56,233 bases of DNA from Actinomadura sp. BRA 177 (GCF_013372625.1 NZ_JABXFD010000328.1:1-56233); one strand, 5' to 3'; positions 24,625 through 34,218 are shown, numbered from the stretch's first letter. The notes: generated by a model from the letters alone, not told the origin. Made by a program: numbers and translations.

Positions 24625-26031
24625 TCAGGCGTGGTCGCCGACTCCGGCCGCCCGGCCCTGCTCCAGCCACGATCTGCCGGCCGGGGGGCGGCGGACGGCG
24701 TGCCGGAACACCCGGGCGGCCATCCGGGGCCGCATCAGCGCCTCCGGCGGATCGAGGAGGCCGGCGACGCGCATGAACGCCTCGGTGACCTTGGCGTCCC
24801 TCGTCGCGGCGTACTGGAGCCTGGCGAGATAGGCGTTCCCCATCCGCACCTTCATGGTGCGGGGCCCCTCGACGCCGGGGAAGTCCAGGTCGCCGCCGAC
24901 GGAGACCTGCCAGGGGGTGTCGATGATGCGGGCCGCCTCGGCGAAGAACTCGCGCGGGCTCGGCGGGCCGCCCGGCCGCAGCCGATCGCGCAGCGCCATG
25001 GCCTCCATCGCGGCGACGGTCATGCCCTGGCCGTAGATCGGGTTGAAGCTGCACACCGCGTCCCCCATGACCAGATAGCGGTCCGGGAAGCGGCCGAGCT
25101 TCTCGTAGCGTCGCCGCACGCTCGCGGGGAAGCCGAAGGAGACCGGTGCGAACAGCGGCTCGGCGTCGCGGACGGCCTCGTAGATGTCGGGGATGGGGAG
25201 GGTACGGGCGTAGTCGAGAAACCCCTCGGGGTCGGTCGGCGGGCGGTCGCCGAGCATGCCGGTCAGCGACAGGTTCACGCGGTCCGGGCCGATCCTGCCG
25301 CAGAACGCGCCCCGCGGATGGTCGGGGGACGCGACCGGGATGATGGACGAAACGCCCTCCAGCATTCCCGGATACGTCTTGTAGTGCTGGGTCGTGTAGA
25401 AGAGGCCGATCTTCACGCGTTCTTCGGCCGGCCGCCGGTAGCCCAGTTCCTCCAGCCAAACGGGGGTGCGTGAGCCGCGGCCGGTGGTGTCGACCACCAG
25501 GTCGGCCTCCAGCACCTGCTCACCGCCGTCCGTGCCGCCGCCGTCCAGTGCGTCCGGTGGTTCGACCCGCACCCCGACGATGCGGCCGCGGTCCGGCGAG
25601 GGGACCACGCCGAGAATGCCGTGCCGCTCCAGGAAGGTCACGTTCGGCAGCACGGCCACCCGGGCCCGGATGCACTCCTCCAGCAGCGGCCTGGGGGCCA
25701 TCACGGAGACCAACCCGGTCCGCGCGGGCCGGATCCGCCGGGCGTTCAGGTACCAGTGCATCTCGCCGAGATCGCAGCTCGGGATGCCCGCGCCCGTCAG
25801 CTCCTCGGTGAGGCCGGGGAACAGGTCCTCCAGGATGAGGTGTCCCCGGGCGTGCAGCGCGTGTGCGTGGACGGTGTGCGGCGTGCCGGGCCGCGCCTCG
25901 CTGACGCCGAGGACCTTGTCCCGGTCGACGACCAGGACCTCCGCGTAGGACTCGGCCAGCACCCGTGCCGCGAGAATCCCGGCCATGCTCGCGCCCAGCA
26001 CCACGGCGCGACGTTGTTCCTGGCTACTCAT
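24625..26031 (-). CDS. FAD-dependent oxidoreductase/hydroxylase
   Basis: Protein of 468 aa. N-terminal FAD-binding Rossmann motif AVVLGASMAGILAARVLAES with VLVVDRDKV (the acidic end of strand 2), a mid DTTGRGSRTPVWL segment, and a second FAD motif RYLVMGDAVCSFNPIYGQGM near residues 315-335 (GD...P). This places it among PHBH-like flavoprotein monooxygenases. The WxWxIP motif of flavin-dependent halogenases is absent. Substrate unknown; it could hydroxylate a side moiety or the core. ATG at 26031 has GGGGAAG 5 nt upstream. Divergent from the DnmZ-like gene, sharing a ~220-bp AT-richer control region. Confidence 0.82.
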   Translation of the reverse strand: MSSQEQRRAVVLGASMAGILAARVLAESYAEVLVVDRDKVLGVSEARPGTPHTVHAHALHARGHLILEDLFPGLTEELTGAGIPSCDLGEMHWYLNARRIRPARTGLVSVMAPRPLLEECIRARVAVLPNVTFLERHGILGVVPSPDRGRIVGVRVEPPDALDGGGTDGGEQVLEADLVVDTTGRGSRTPVWLEELGYRRPAEERVKIGLFYTTQHYKTYPGMLEGVSSIIPVASPDHPRGAFCGRIGPDRVNLSLTGMLGDRPPTDPEGFLDYARTLPIPDIYEAVRDAEPLFAPVSFGFPASVRRRYEKLGRFPDRYLVMGDAVCSFNPIYGQGMTVAAMEAMALRDRLRPGGPPSPREFFAEAARIIDTPWQVSVGGDLDFPGVEGPRTMKVRMGNAYLARLQYAATRDAKVTEAFMRVAGLLDPPEALMRPRMAARVFRHAVRRPPAGRSWLEQGRAAGVGDHA

Positions 26032-26249
26032 GATGGCTTCCCCGGTCTTTCTTCGGCCGTAGTGGCATAATGCAGCCCTTTCAGCTCACCTCGATATTTC
26101 CGCCGGCGCATCTTCTGAGTTGCGTTGTGCGGCCGTACGGTGCACTGCCATTGGCGGCGGGTAAGAGCAATCTCGAAGATGGTTGTGCGGCGGGGAACGC
26201 AGTTACGATGAGCCATATCGTCGTTGACCTCGCAGCGTTGGGAATTGGT

Positions 26250-27518
26250 ATGGCGGAAACCGTGTGGTCCCGGGCTGCGGGGGACATGGACGTGCCATTC
26301 ACCGCGTCCGGGCGGGCGCTGCTCGACCGGCTGGCCGCGTACGAGCCGCGGATCAGGGCGGAGGCCGAGCGGAACGACCGGGCGGGCGTCCTGTCCGCCG
26401 AGGTGTTCAAGGGGTTCGCCGAGGACGGGATCATGGGCGCGACCGTCCCCGCGGAGCTCGGCGGCCTGGGGGTGAGCCGGCTGCACGACGTCGCGGTCGC
26501 GCTGAAACGGCTGGCCGAGAGCGACCCCTCGGCGGCACTCGCCCTGCACGTCCAGTTCAGCCGGGGCCTGACACTCACCTATGAGTGGCGGTACGGCGCC
26601 CCGCACGCGCGGATCCTGGCCGAGCGGCTGCTGCGGTCCATGGCGACCGGTGTGGCGGTGGTCTGCGGCGCGGTGAAGGACGCGCCCGGCGTGGTCACCG
26701 AACTGGCCCCGGACGGCGCGGGCGGCTGGCTGCTGTCCGGCCGCAAGACGCTGGTGAGTCTCGCCCCGCTCGGCACCCACTTCTTCGTGCACGCGCAGCG
26801 GCGGGTGGACGTGGGCCCGACGCGGTTCGTCGTCCCGCTGGTGCGCCGGGACACGCCGGGGTTCGCCGTCCTCGACGACTCCGGCGGCCTGGGCATGCGG
26901 GCGTCCGGCACCGTCGACATCGTGTTCGACCGGTGCCCCGTACCCGCCGACGAGATCCTCGTGCGGGCGCCGGAGCCGGCCGGCGGGCGCAACGACGCCG
27001 TGCTCGCCGGCCATACGGTCAGCTCGATCACGATGCTCGGCATCTACGCCGGCGCGGCGCAGGCGGCGCGCGACCTGGCGGTGGGGACCGCCGCGCGCCG
27101 GTCGGCCGATCCGCCCGCGGCGGTGCGGACGCTCATCGCGGACATCGACGCCCGGCTCTACAGCCTGAAGGCGTCCGCCGTGGCCGCGCTGGTCAACGCC
27201 GACGTCCACAATGACGATTTGGGCGCCGACCCGGCGGAACGCGGGCGGGCGATGATGACCCCGTTCCAGTGCGCCAAGCAGATGGTGAACCGCCTCGCCG
27301 CCGAGGTCGTCGACGGGTGCCTCACCGTGGTGGGCGGCGCGGCCTACGCGGGCGGTCACCCCTTGGGGCGCCTTTACCGCGATGTGCGGGCCGGCTGGTT
27401 CATGCAGCCCTACACCTATGTCGACGGCGTCGAATACCTGAGCGGCCAAGCCTTAGGAATCGACCGCGACAACGATTACGTGAGCCTTCGGGCGGCCCGC
27501 GACCAGGTCCATTACTAG
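26250..27518 (+). CDS. Amino-sugar N-oxygenase (nitrososynthase, DnmZ-like)
   Basis: Protein of 422 aa with an acyl-CoA dehydrogenase fold. It carries blocks I recall from DnmZ and related nitrososynthases (ORF36, RubN8, KijD3): [117 protein letters not shown]. Such enzymes use reduced flavin and O2 to convert an amino sugar to hydroxylamino and nitroso sugars. The gene ends 10 nt before the sugar aminotransferase, which supports this role. ATG at 26250 has GGGAA upstream and codon bias begins there; ATG at 26208 is the alternative. The identification is from remembered family sequence, not from a search. Confidence 0.85.
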   Translation: MAETVWSRAAGDMDVPFTASGRALLDRLAAYEPRIRAEAERNDRAGVLSAEVFKGFAEDGIMGATVPAELGGLGVSRLHDVAVALKRLAESDPSAALALHVQFSRGLTLTYEWRYGAPHARILAERLLRSMATGVAVVCGAVKDAPGVVTELAPDGAGGWLLSGRKTLVSLAPLGTHFFVHAQRRVDVGPTRFVVPLVRRDTPGFAVLDDSGGLGMRASGTVDIVFDRCPVPADEILVRAPEPAGGRNDAVLAGHTVSSITMLGIYAGAAQAARDLAVGTAARRSADPPAAVRTLIADIDARLYSLKASAVAALVNADVHNDDLGADPAERGRAMMTPFQCAKQMVNRLAAEVVDGCLTVVGGAAYAGGHPLGRLYRDVRAGWFMQPYTYVDGVEYLSGQALGIDRDNDYVSLRAARDQVHY

Positions 27519-27528
27519 GGAGGCACCG

Positions 27529-28650
27529 ATGTCGATTGGCGTATGGGACTACCTCCCGGAATACCGCACGGAAAGAGCGGACGTTCTCGATGCCGTGGCG
27601 CAGGTCTTCGAATCCGGGAGGCTGGTCCTCGGGGAAAGCGTCCGCTCCTTCGAGGAGGAATTCGCGGACTACCACGGGCTCGGGCATTGTGTCGGGGTCG
27701 ACAACGGGACGAACGCGCTCGTGCTGGGGCTGCGGGCGCTCGGCGTCGGGCCGGGCGACGAGGTGATCACCGTTTCCAACACCGCGGCGCCGACGGTGGT
27801 GGCGATCGACCAGGTGGGCGCCGTGCCCGTGTTCGCGGACGTGCGCGCCGGCGACTACCTCATGGACACGTCCCGGGTGGCCGACGCGATCACGCCGCGG
27901 ACGAAGGCGCTGCTCCCGGTGCACCTGTACGGGCAGTGCGTCGACATGGCCCCGCTGGAGCGGCTCGCCACCGAGCACGGGCTGGTGATCCTGGAGGACT
28001 GCGCGCAGGCCCACGGCGCACGGCGGCCCGGCCGGATCGCCGGCTCCATGGGACACGCCGCGGCGTTCTCCTTCTACCCCACCAAGGTGCTGGGCGCGTA
28101 CGGTGACGGCGGCGCGGTCGTCACGCCGAGTGCCGAGACCGGCCGGAACCTGCGCCGGCTGCGCTACTACGGCATGGAGGAGCGGTACTACGTCGTCCAG
28201 ACACCGGGGCACAACTCGCGGCTGGACGAGGTGCAGGCCGAGATCCTGCGGCGCAAGCTGCGCCGCCTGGACACCTACATCGCGGGCCGCCGCGCCGTGG
28301 CGCGGCGCTACCGGGAGGGGCTGGCCGGCATCGCGGACGAGACCGGGCTGGTGCTCCCGGAGACCGCCACCGGGAACGAGCACGTCTACTACCTCTACGT
28401 CGTCCGCCACCCCCAGCGGGACAAGATCATTGAGAGGCTGCGGCGGTACGGCATCGCGCTGAACGTCAGCTACCCGTGGCCCGTCCACACGATGACGGGC
28501 TTCGCGCACCTCGGTTACCCGCGCGGCTCCCTCCCGGTCACCGAAGCGCTGGCTGGCGAGATCTTCTCCCTGCCCATGTATCCGGCCCTGCCGCCCGACC
28601 GCCAGGACGCGGTGATCGACGCGCTCCACGAGGTGCTGCGGACGCTCTGA
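27529..28650 (+). CDS. NDP-hexose aminotransferase (EvaB/DnrJ-like, DegT family)
   Basis: Protein of 373 aa of the DegT/DnrJ/EryC1/StrS PLP family. Substrate loop [23 protein letters not shown]-binding [12 protein letters not shown], and Schiff-base Lys186 in [17 protein letters not shown] are present. It should place the amino group, by analogy with EvaB and DnrJ at C-3 of a 2-deoxy-3-keto sugar, using glutamate. ATG at 27529 has GGGAGG 5 nt upstream. It lies between the N-oxygenase (10 nt) and the C-methyltransferase (17 nt), so these form one transcript. Confidence 0.92.
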   Translation: MSIGVWDYLPEYRTERADVLDAVAQVFESGRLVLGESVRSFEEEFADYHGLGHCVGVDNGTNALVLGLRALGVGPGDEVITVSNTAAPTVVAIDQVGAVPVFADVRAGDYLMDTSRVADAITPRTKALLPVHLYGQCVDMAPLERLATEHGLVILEDCAQAHGARRPGRIAGSMGHAAAFSFYPTKVLGAYGDGGAVVTPSAETGRNLRRLRYYGMEERYYVVQTPGHNSRLDEVQAEILRRKLRRLDTYIAGRRAVARRYREGLAGIADETGLVLPETATGNEHVYYLYVVRHPQRDKIIERLRRYGIALNVSYPWPVHTMTGFAHLGYPRGSLPVTEALAGEIFSLPMYPALPPDRQDAVIDALHEVLRTL

Positions 28651-28667
28651 TCGCGAGGAGACCAACG

Positions 28668-29909
28668 ATGACCGAACACCAGGCGCCTTCGACGGCCGCC
28701 TGCCGCATCTGCGGCGGAACCGTGACGCAGTTCCTCGATCTCGGGCGCCAGCCGCTGTCGGACGCCTTCCTGGACGAGGCGCGGACAGGGGACGAGTTCT
28801 CCTACCGCCTCGCCGTGGGGATGTGCGGCCGGTGCACGATGGTGCAGCTCATGGAGGAGGTCCCGCGGAAGCTGATGTTCCACGAGGACTACCCATACCA
28901 CTCGTCCGGGTCCGCCGTGATGCGCGAGCACTTCGCGAAGACCGCGAAACGGTTCCTGGAGACCGAGCTGACCGGGTCCGACCCGTTCATCGTGGAAATC
29001 GGCTGCAATGACGGCGTCATGCTCGGCACCGTCCGGGAGGCCGGGGTCCGGCACCTGGGCTTCGAGCCGTCCGCCGGGGTGGCCGAGGTCGCGCGGGCGA
29101 AGGGGGTGCGGGTCCGCACGGACTTCTTCGAAGAGCGGACGGCCCGCGAGGTGCGCGCGGCCGACGGCCCGGCCGACGTCGTCTATGCCGCCAACACCAT
29201 CTGCCACATCCCCTACCTCGACTCGATCTTCCGGGGCGTCGACGCGCTGCTCTCGCCGCGCGGCGTCTTCGTCTTCGAGGACCCCTACCTGGGCGACGTG
29301 CTGGAGAAGACCTCCTTCGACCAGATCTACGACGAGCATTTCTTCCTCTTCACGGCCCGGTCGGTGCGGGAGGCGGCGCGGCGCTTCGGGTTCGAGCTGG
29401 TCGACGTGGAGCGGCTGCCCGTCCACGGGGGCGAGGTTCGGTACACCCTCGCGCGGGCCGGCGCGCGGACGCCGACGGCCGAGCTCGCCCGGCTCCTGGC
29501 GGACGAGGACGCGCGCGCCCTGACCGAGCCCGCGACGCTCGCGGCGTTCGCCGGTTCGGTCGGCCGGATCCGCAACGACCTGCTGGCCCTCCTCCGCCGG
29601 TTGCGCGACGAGGGCAGGCGTGTCGTCGCCTACGGCGCCACCGCGAAGAGCGCGACCGTCACCAACTTCTGCGGTATCGGCACCGACCTGGTCGAGTGCG
29701 TGTACGACTCGACCCACGCGAAGCAGGGGCGCCTGACGCCCGGCGCCCACCTGCCGGTCCGGCCGCCGGAGGAGTTCGCGGCGGACCGTCCCGACTTCGC
29801 GCTGCTGTTCGCCTGGAACCACGCCGCCGAGATCATGGCGAAGGAGCGCGCCTTCCGGGACGCCGGCGGCCGGTGGCTCCTCTACGTCCCCGCGGTCCGG
29901 GAGGTGTGA
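28668..29909 (+). CDS. NDP-hexose C-methyltransferase (EvaC/TylCIII-like)
   Basis: Protein of 413 aa with the three-part layout of sugar C-methyltransferases. An N-terminal zinc site is formed by Cys12, Cys15, Cys53 and Cys56 (CRICGG; GMCGRC). A SAM-binding Rossmann domain has VEIGCNDGVMLGTVREAG, and a central YDEHFFLFT block is characteristic of the family. The C-terminal domain has AYGATAKSATVTNFCGIGTD. It adds a methyl branch, by analogy at C-3 of a 4-keto amino sugar. ATG at 28668 has GAGGAG 7 nt upstream. Confidence 0.93.
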   Translation: MTEHQAPSTAACRICGGTVTQFLDLGRQPLSDAFLDEARTGDEFSYRLAVGMCGRCTMVQLMEEVPRKLMFHEDYPYHSSGSAVMREHFAKTAKRFLETELTGSDPFIVEIGCNDGVMLGTVREAGVRHLGFEPSAGVAEVARAKGVRVRTDFFEERTAREVRAADGPADVVYAANTICHIPYLDSIFRGVDALLSPRGVFVFEDPYLGDVLEKTSFDQIYDEHFFLFTARSVREAARRFGFELVDVERLPVHGGEVRYTLARAGARTPTAELARLLADEDARALTEPATLAAFAGSVGRIRNDLLALLRRLRDEGRRVVAYGATAKSATVTNFCGIGTDLVECVYDSTHAKQGRLTPGAHLPVRPPEEFAADRPDFALLFAWNHAAEIMAKERAFRDAGGRWLLYVPAVREV

Positions 29910-29914
29910 CCGCC

Positions 29915-30538
29915 GTGCGCGCCGAGCGGCTGGCGGTGGAGGGCGCGTTCGCGTTCGCCCCCGCGGCCTATCCGGACGGACGCGGCGTGTTCGTCTCGCC
30001 GTACCAGGAGTCCGCGTTCGAGGAGGAGGTCGGCCATCCGCTCTTCCCCGTGGCGCAGGCCAGTCACAGCGTCTCCCGCAAAGGGGTGGTGCGCGGGCTC
30101 CACTACACGGCCACCCCGCCCGGCTGCGCCAAGTACGTGCACTGTCCTCGCGGCCGTGTTCTCGACATCGTCCTCGACACCCGGGCCGGGTCGCCCACGT
30201 TCGGCCGCTGGGACAGCGTCGTCCTCGATTCGAGTGATCACCGCGCCGTGTACTTCCCGGTGGGCGTCGCGCACATGTTCGTCGCGCTTGAGGACGAGAC
30301 CGTGATGAGTTACCTGCTCTCGCGGGAGTACGCGGCGAGGAACGAGCTGGCCGTGGCGCCGCTCGACCCCTCGCTGGGGCTGCCGCTGCCCCGCGGCTTC
30401 GAACCGGTCATGTCGGCGCGCGACCGCGCGGCGCCCACCCTGAAGGAGGCGATGGCGGCGGGCGCGCTGCCGTCCTACGACGTGTGCGCGGCACTGGAGG
30501 AGCGGTTCCGCCGCGCGGGTTCGGCCGGGATCGGCTGA
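29915..30538 (+). CDS. NDP-4-keto-6-deoxyhexose 5- or 3,5-epimerase (EvaD/RmlC-like)
   Basis: Protein of 207 aa, cupin of the RmlC family. Catalytic base His63 in GVVRGLHYTATPPG, then CAKYVHCPRGRVLDIVLDTR, GSPTFGRWDSVVLD, AVYFPVGVAHMFVALEDETV with the Tyr/His sites. It closely resembles EvaD as I remember it, so C-5 epimerisation to an L-sugar is the likely result. GTG at 29915 is preferred because GGGAGG is 10 nt upstream; a GTG at 29906 overlapping the previous stop is too close to that site. Last gene of the plus-strand sugar run. Confidence 0.92.
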   Translation: MRAERLAVEGAFAFAPAAYPDGRGVFVSPYQESAFEEEVGHPLFPVAQASHSVSRKGVVRGLHYTATPPGCAKYVHCPRGRVLDIVLDTRAGSPTFGRWDSVVLDSSDHRAVYFPVGVAHMFVALEDETVMSYLLSREYAARNELAVAPLDPSLGLPLPRGFEPVMSARDRAAPTLKEAMAAGALPSYDVCAALEERFRRAGSAGIG

Positions 30539-30562
30539 CCGCGGGCCGTCGCTGGAAGAGCC

Positions 30563-31558
30563 TCACCCGAGGCGCCGCTCCCGCGCCAGCGCCCCCACCA
30601 GGCGGTCCAGCCCGTCGTGGAAGGGAACTTCGGCGCGCCAGCCCGTCACCGCGGTGAAGGCCGACGCGTCGACGACCACACCGCTCATGTCCGTTTCCGA
30701 CGCCGCCGGAGGCGAGGGGACGGAGACGACGGGCACCGGAGGGCGCCCGTAGCGCGCCGCGACCGAGTCGGCGACGGCGCGGAACGCGTCGCGCAGCCGC
30801 CTCCCCTCGCCGGTGCCGATGACCCAATGCCCGCCGCAGAGCGGGCCGGGACGCGCCACCGCCGCCGCGAAGGCCGCTGCGGCGTCCCGGACGTGCAGCA
30901 GGTCGCGTTCCATCCCGCCGTCGCCCCACACGGTGAGGGGCTCCTCGGCGAGCGCCCGGCGGGCCATCGTCGCGAGCACGCCGCGATCGGCGCACCGGCC
31001 GCCGGGCCCGGTGCCGTACACGGTCGGCAGCCTGAGCGAGACGCCGCGCAGCGTGCCGTCGGCCGTGGCGGCCTTCAGCAGCAGCTCGGCCTCGTGTTTC
31101 CGCCGGTCGTAGGGCCCCTGGGGGCGGTCGGTCTCCGACCCGTCGAGGGGCAGCCTGGGCGGGTGCCCCGCCTGGGACACCGAGCCCGCGAACACGACCA
31201 CCGGCCGGTGCCGCTCCGTCCGGGCCCAGGCGACGAGGTCGCGAACGACGCCGGTGGTCAGCCGTTCGGCCTCCTCGCCGCCCGCGCGCCAGCCCGCCGA
31301 CGGAAGCAGCAGGTCGACCACGGTGTCGGAGCCGGCGACCGCGGCCCGCAGCTCGCCGGGCACGGTGGCGTCGGCCTTCCGCGCCTCGACGCCGGCTCCG
31401 GGCGCCGTGAGCCGGACGTCCCCCGACCACCGCGCCACCGCCCGCACCGTGACGGGCAGGGGGGCCAGCGCGGCGACGAGGGCGGAGCCGATGAAGCCGG
31501 AAGCCCCCAGGACGGTCACCACGGGCCGGGCCGTCCGGGGGTCCTCGGTGCGGGTCAC
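30563..31558 (-). CDS. NDP-hexose 4-ketoreductase (EvaE/DnmV-like)
   Basis: Protein of 331 aa, extended short-chain dehydrogenase. NAD(P) motif VLGASGFIGSALV (residues ~16-28), a substrate-site Ser region FAGSVSQAG, the catalytic YxxxK in GPYDRRKHEAELLL, and family motif LRLPTVYGTGPGG. It should reduce the 4-keto group as the last step of TDP-sugar assembly. GTG at 31558 overlaps the O-methyltransferase stop (GTGA), so both are co-translated. It converges with the epimerase across a 24-bp gap. Confidence 0.9.
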   Translation of the reverse strand: MTRTEDPRTARPVVTVLGASGFIGSALVAALAPLPVTVRAVARWSGDVRLTAPGAGVEARKADATVPGELRAAVAGSDTVVDLLLPSAGWRAGGEEAERLTTGVVRDLVAWARTERHRPVVVFAGSVSQAGHPPRLPLDGSETDRPQGPYDRRKHEAELLLKAATADGTLRGVSLRLPTVYGTGPGGRCADRGVLATMARRALAEEPLTVWGDGGMERDLLHVRDAAAAFAAAVARPGPLCGGHWVIGTGEGRRLRDAFRAVADSVAARYGRPPVPVVSVPSPPAASETDMSGVVVDASAFTAVTGWRAEVPFHDGLDRLVGALARERRLG

Positions 31559-32502
31559 TCGTCCGTGTCCGCGCGGTACAGGGCCTGCCAGTAGTAGCTC
31601 CACGGCGGCGCCCAGGCGTCCGCGATGCGGGCCCAACCCGGCGCGGGGCGGTAGGCGGAGACGAACGCGGTGGACTGCTCGCGCACAGCGTCGCTGTCGT
31701 GGATGTCGATGACATCCCGCAGCAGCCCGGTGCTCAGTGCCATCGCCACCAGTTCGCGGCCTCCGGCGTGGCCGTCGAGGCTGGGGTCGAAGTACTTGCC
31801 GACGGGGTTCTTCACGTAGAGATGCCGGCAGTGCCCGGCGATGAACCGGAGGTAGTCGCGGACGATGTCCGGGTCCATCTCGGCGAACGAGTCGATGTTG
31901 ACGCACAGGTCGAACCGGGACTCGCCGAGTGCCTGCTCCAGGTCCGCGGCCCGCATCAGCCGCACCTTCATGAAGTCCTCGTCGTCCAGGGCTTGCCGCA
32001 GGTAGGCGCGCGCCAGCTCGAGCGAGTTGTCCAGGTCCACGATGCAGTACTCGGCGACGTCGTGGTTGGCGAGGACGGCGTGGCACGTCCGGCCGAAGCC
32101 GGCCCCGACCTCCAGTACGGCCGCGCCGTCCAGCACGACGTGGCGGGACATGAACCCCAGCTCCAGGACGGCCTGCAGGTAGTCCATGCACACGGGCTCG
32201 CCGTGCGTCCGCACCTCGATGGGCCGCCCCGTCCGGCGGTTGCGGATCCGGTGCAGCCGTGCCCAGTCGGCCTCGTCCAGCCGCTCGGCCAGGTTGTAGA
32301 TCAGCGACTTCAGGTAGCGGACGCCGTTGGTCCCCGGATCCCACAGGCCGAGCTTGAAGTTAACGTCCCCCGATCTGAAACCGGACAGGTCGCGACTCGC
32401 GTCCACGGTGATGCGCGTCCGGTGGTACGTCTCCCACAGCGCGCTTCCGCCGTACTTGTCAGCCATGTCGCCAATCTGCGCGCACACCCGGGCGCGGAGC
32501 AT
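31555..32502 (-). CDS. Putative sugar O-methyltransferase
   Basis: Protein of 315 aa. The SAM-binding motif is AAVLEVGAGFGRTCHAVLAN with acidic CIVDLDNSLELA; upstream helices SALWETYHRTR and RYLKSLIYNLAERLD and the later LYVKNPVGKYF recall the putative sugar O-methyltransferase family. With an amino/C-methyl sugar pathway adjacent, 4-O-methylation as in evernitrose and rubranitrose is a reasonable guess. ATG at 32502 lacks a strong ribosome site but codon bias begins there; ATG at 32466 is an alternative. Divergent from the FAD oxidase at 32596. Confidence 0.82.
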   Translation of the reverse strand: MLRARVCAQIGDMADKYGGSALWETYHRTRITVDASRDLSGFRSGDVNFKLGLWDPGTNGVRYLKSLIYNLAERLDEADWARLHRIRNRRTGRPIEVRTHGEPVCMDYLQAVLELGFMSRHVVLDGAAVLEVGAGFGRTCHAVLANHDVAEYCIVDLDNSLELARAYLRQALDDEDFMKVRLMRAADLEQALGESRFDLCVNIDSFAEMDPDIVRDYLRFIAGHCRHLYVKNPVGKYFDPSLDGHAGGRELVAMALSTGLLRDVIDIHDSDAVREQSTAFVSAYRPAPGWARIADAWAPPWSYYWQALYRADTDE

Positions 32503-32595
32503 CTCGCGTGTTGCCCGATCTCTCGCAAAGTTAGCAATTCAGAAGATGCGGACGTTGGCGTAGATCACCACAGTGTCTCTGGAACAGGAGGCCGT

Positions 32596-34212
32596 GTGAG
32601 AGAGCTGCGACGACGTGAAATGCTGACGGGCGCCACCGTGGTCACGGGGGCGGCCCTGGTGGCCGACGCGAACACGCCCGCGACGGCGGACGCGAGGAGA
32701 CCCCCGGGCGGGGACTGCGCACCCCCGTTCGGCCCGGTCGGCGTCGGGTCCGGGGACGCGCGCTACGCCAGCCTGGTGACCGGCCACAACCAGCGTTTCC
32801 AGGGCGACCCCGAAACCGTCCACCTCGTCGGATCCGCCGAACAGGTCCGCCAGGTCGTCGGCGAGGTGGTCGCGGCGGGCGGGCGCGTCGCCGTCCGCAG
32901 CGGCGGCCACTGCCTGGAGGACTTCACCGCCTCGCCCGAGATCAAGAGCCTCATCGACCTGTCGCAACTGGACGACGTCTGCTACGACCCGGAACGCCAC
33001 GCCTTCGCGGTGGAGCCCGGCGCCGACCTGGGGAAGGTCTACGGCACGCTCTTCCGCGGCTGGGGCGTGGTGATCCCCGGCGGCACCTGCCCCGACGTGG
33101 GGGTCGGCGGTCATTTTGCCGGCGGCGGGTACGGGCTCCTGTCCCGCCGCTACGGCCTGGTGGTGGATCACCTGTACGCCGTGGAGGTCGTGGTCGTCGA
33201 CGGGTCCGGCCGGGCCCGGACGGTCGTCGCCACCCGGGAGAGCGGAGATCCCAACCGTGACCTGTGGTGGGCGCACACCGGCGGCGGAGGCGGCAACTTC
33301 GGCGTGGTTACGCGCTACTGGCTGCGCTCGCCCGGCGCGTCCGGTGACGACCCGGCCCGGTTGCTGCCCAGGGCGCCGGGCAGCATGAAGCGGCGGTTCC
33401 TCAGCTGGTCCTGGGACGCGATGGACGAGGCCGCCTTCTCCCGGCTCCTGCGCAACTTCTGCGACTGGTTCGAGCGCAACAGCCGGCCGGGCTCGCCGAA
33501 CGTCCGGCTCTGGGGTGCGTTCCTCGGCACCCACCGGTCCGCAGGCCAGCTCTCCATCTTCGTGGGCTGCGGCGACGACGTCCCGGACGCGGACAGGCTC
33601 ATGGCGGGCTACGTGGACCACATGGTCGCGGGCGTGGGCGTGGAACCCGCCGCCGACGTCTCCCAGGCCGCCCCCTTCCTCGACGACTCCAACTGGGTCT
33701 TCGAACTGGCGGGCCGGTCCAAGGACAAGGGCGCCGACCTGCGCAAGGGCTTCACCGACGCGCAGATCGCGGCGATCTACCGGAACCTCACCAAGGACGG
33801 CTACACCAACCCGTCCGCGCTGCTGAGCCTGTCGGGGTACGGGGGCACCATCAACGCCGTGGCGCCCGGTGCGACCGCGACCGCGGGCCGCGACTCGATC
33901 CTGCGCGGCTACTTCACCGCGGGCGTCTGGCACTCTCCCGACGAGGACGCCAAGCACATCGGCTGGGTGAGGGAGTTCTACCGCGACGTCTTCTCCGCGA
34001 CAGGAGGCGTGCCCGCTCCCGGCCCGGTCAACGGCGGCGCCTACATCAACTACCCCGACACCGACCTGGCCGACCCCGCGTGGAACACCTCGGGAGTGCC
34101 CTGGTCGACGATCTTCTACCACGGCAACTACGCCCGGCTTCAGCGGATCAAACGCCGCTACGACCCGCGCGAGGTGTTCCGCCACGACCTGTCGATCCGG
34201 CCGGCCAGATGA
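32596..34212 (+). CDS. Secreted FAD-linked oxidase, BBE family, bicovalent flavin
   Basis: Protein of 538 aa. It starts with RRREMLTGATVVTGAALVAD, a Tat-like signal with twin arginines. The PCMH FAD domain has RSGGHCLEDF (His105) and GGTCPDVGVGGHFAGGGYG (Cys165); the 60-residue spacing matches bicovalent enzymes such as AknOx and GOOX. The C-terminal berberine-bridge segment ends NYARLQRIKRRYDPREVFR. Such enzymes oxidise sugars or alcohols late in antibiotic pathways, sometimes outside the cell. A terminal oxidation of the attached sugar is possible (inference). GTG at 32596 has AGGAGG 4 nt upstream. It converges with the HxlR gene, 6 bp apart. Confidence 0.9.
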   Translation: MRELRRREMLTGATVVTGAALVADANTPATADARRPPGGDCAPPFGPVGVGSGDARYASLVTGHNQRFQGDPETVHLVGSAEQVRQVVGEVVAAGGRVAVRSGGHCLEDFTASPEIKSLIDLSQLDDVCYDPERHAFAVEPGADLGKVYGTLFRGWGVVIPGGTCPDVGVGGHFAGGGYGLLSRRYGLVVDHLYAVEVVVVDGSGRARTVVATRESGDPNRDLWWAHTGGGGGNFGVVTRYWLRSPGASGDDPARLLPRAPGSMKRRFLSWSWDAMDEAAFSRLLRNFCDWFERNSRPGSPNVRLWGAFLGTHRSAGQLSIFVGCGDDVPDADRLMAGYVDHMVAGVGVEPAADVSQAAPFLDDSNWVFELAGRSKDKGADLRKGFTDAQIAAIYRNLTKDGYTNPSALLSLSGYGGTINAVAPGATATAGRDSILRGYFTAGVWHSPDEDAKHIGWVREFYRDVFSATGGVPAPGPVNGGAYINYPDTDLADPAWNTSGVPWSTIFYHGNYARLQRIKRRYDPREVFRHDLSIRPAR

Positions 34213-34218
34213 CGCCGG

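Noticed and set aside
24625..26031. FAD protein as a flavin-dependent halogenase
   Set aside because: The two FAD motifs are present but the WxWxIP motif that defines these halogenases is not.
26250..27518. Protein as an ordinary acyl-CoA dehydrogenase of fatty acid degradation
   Set aside because: Its sequence blocks match nitrososynthases more closely and its neighbours are deoxysugar genes, with no CoA-ligase, hydratase or ETF gene nearby.
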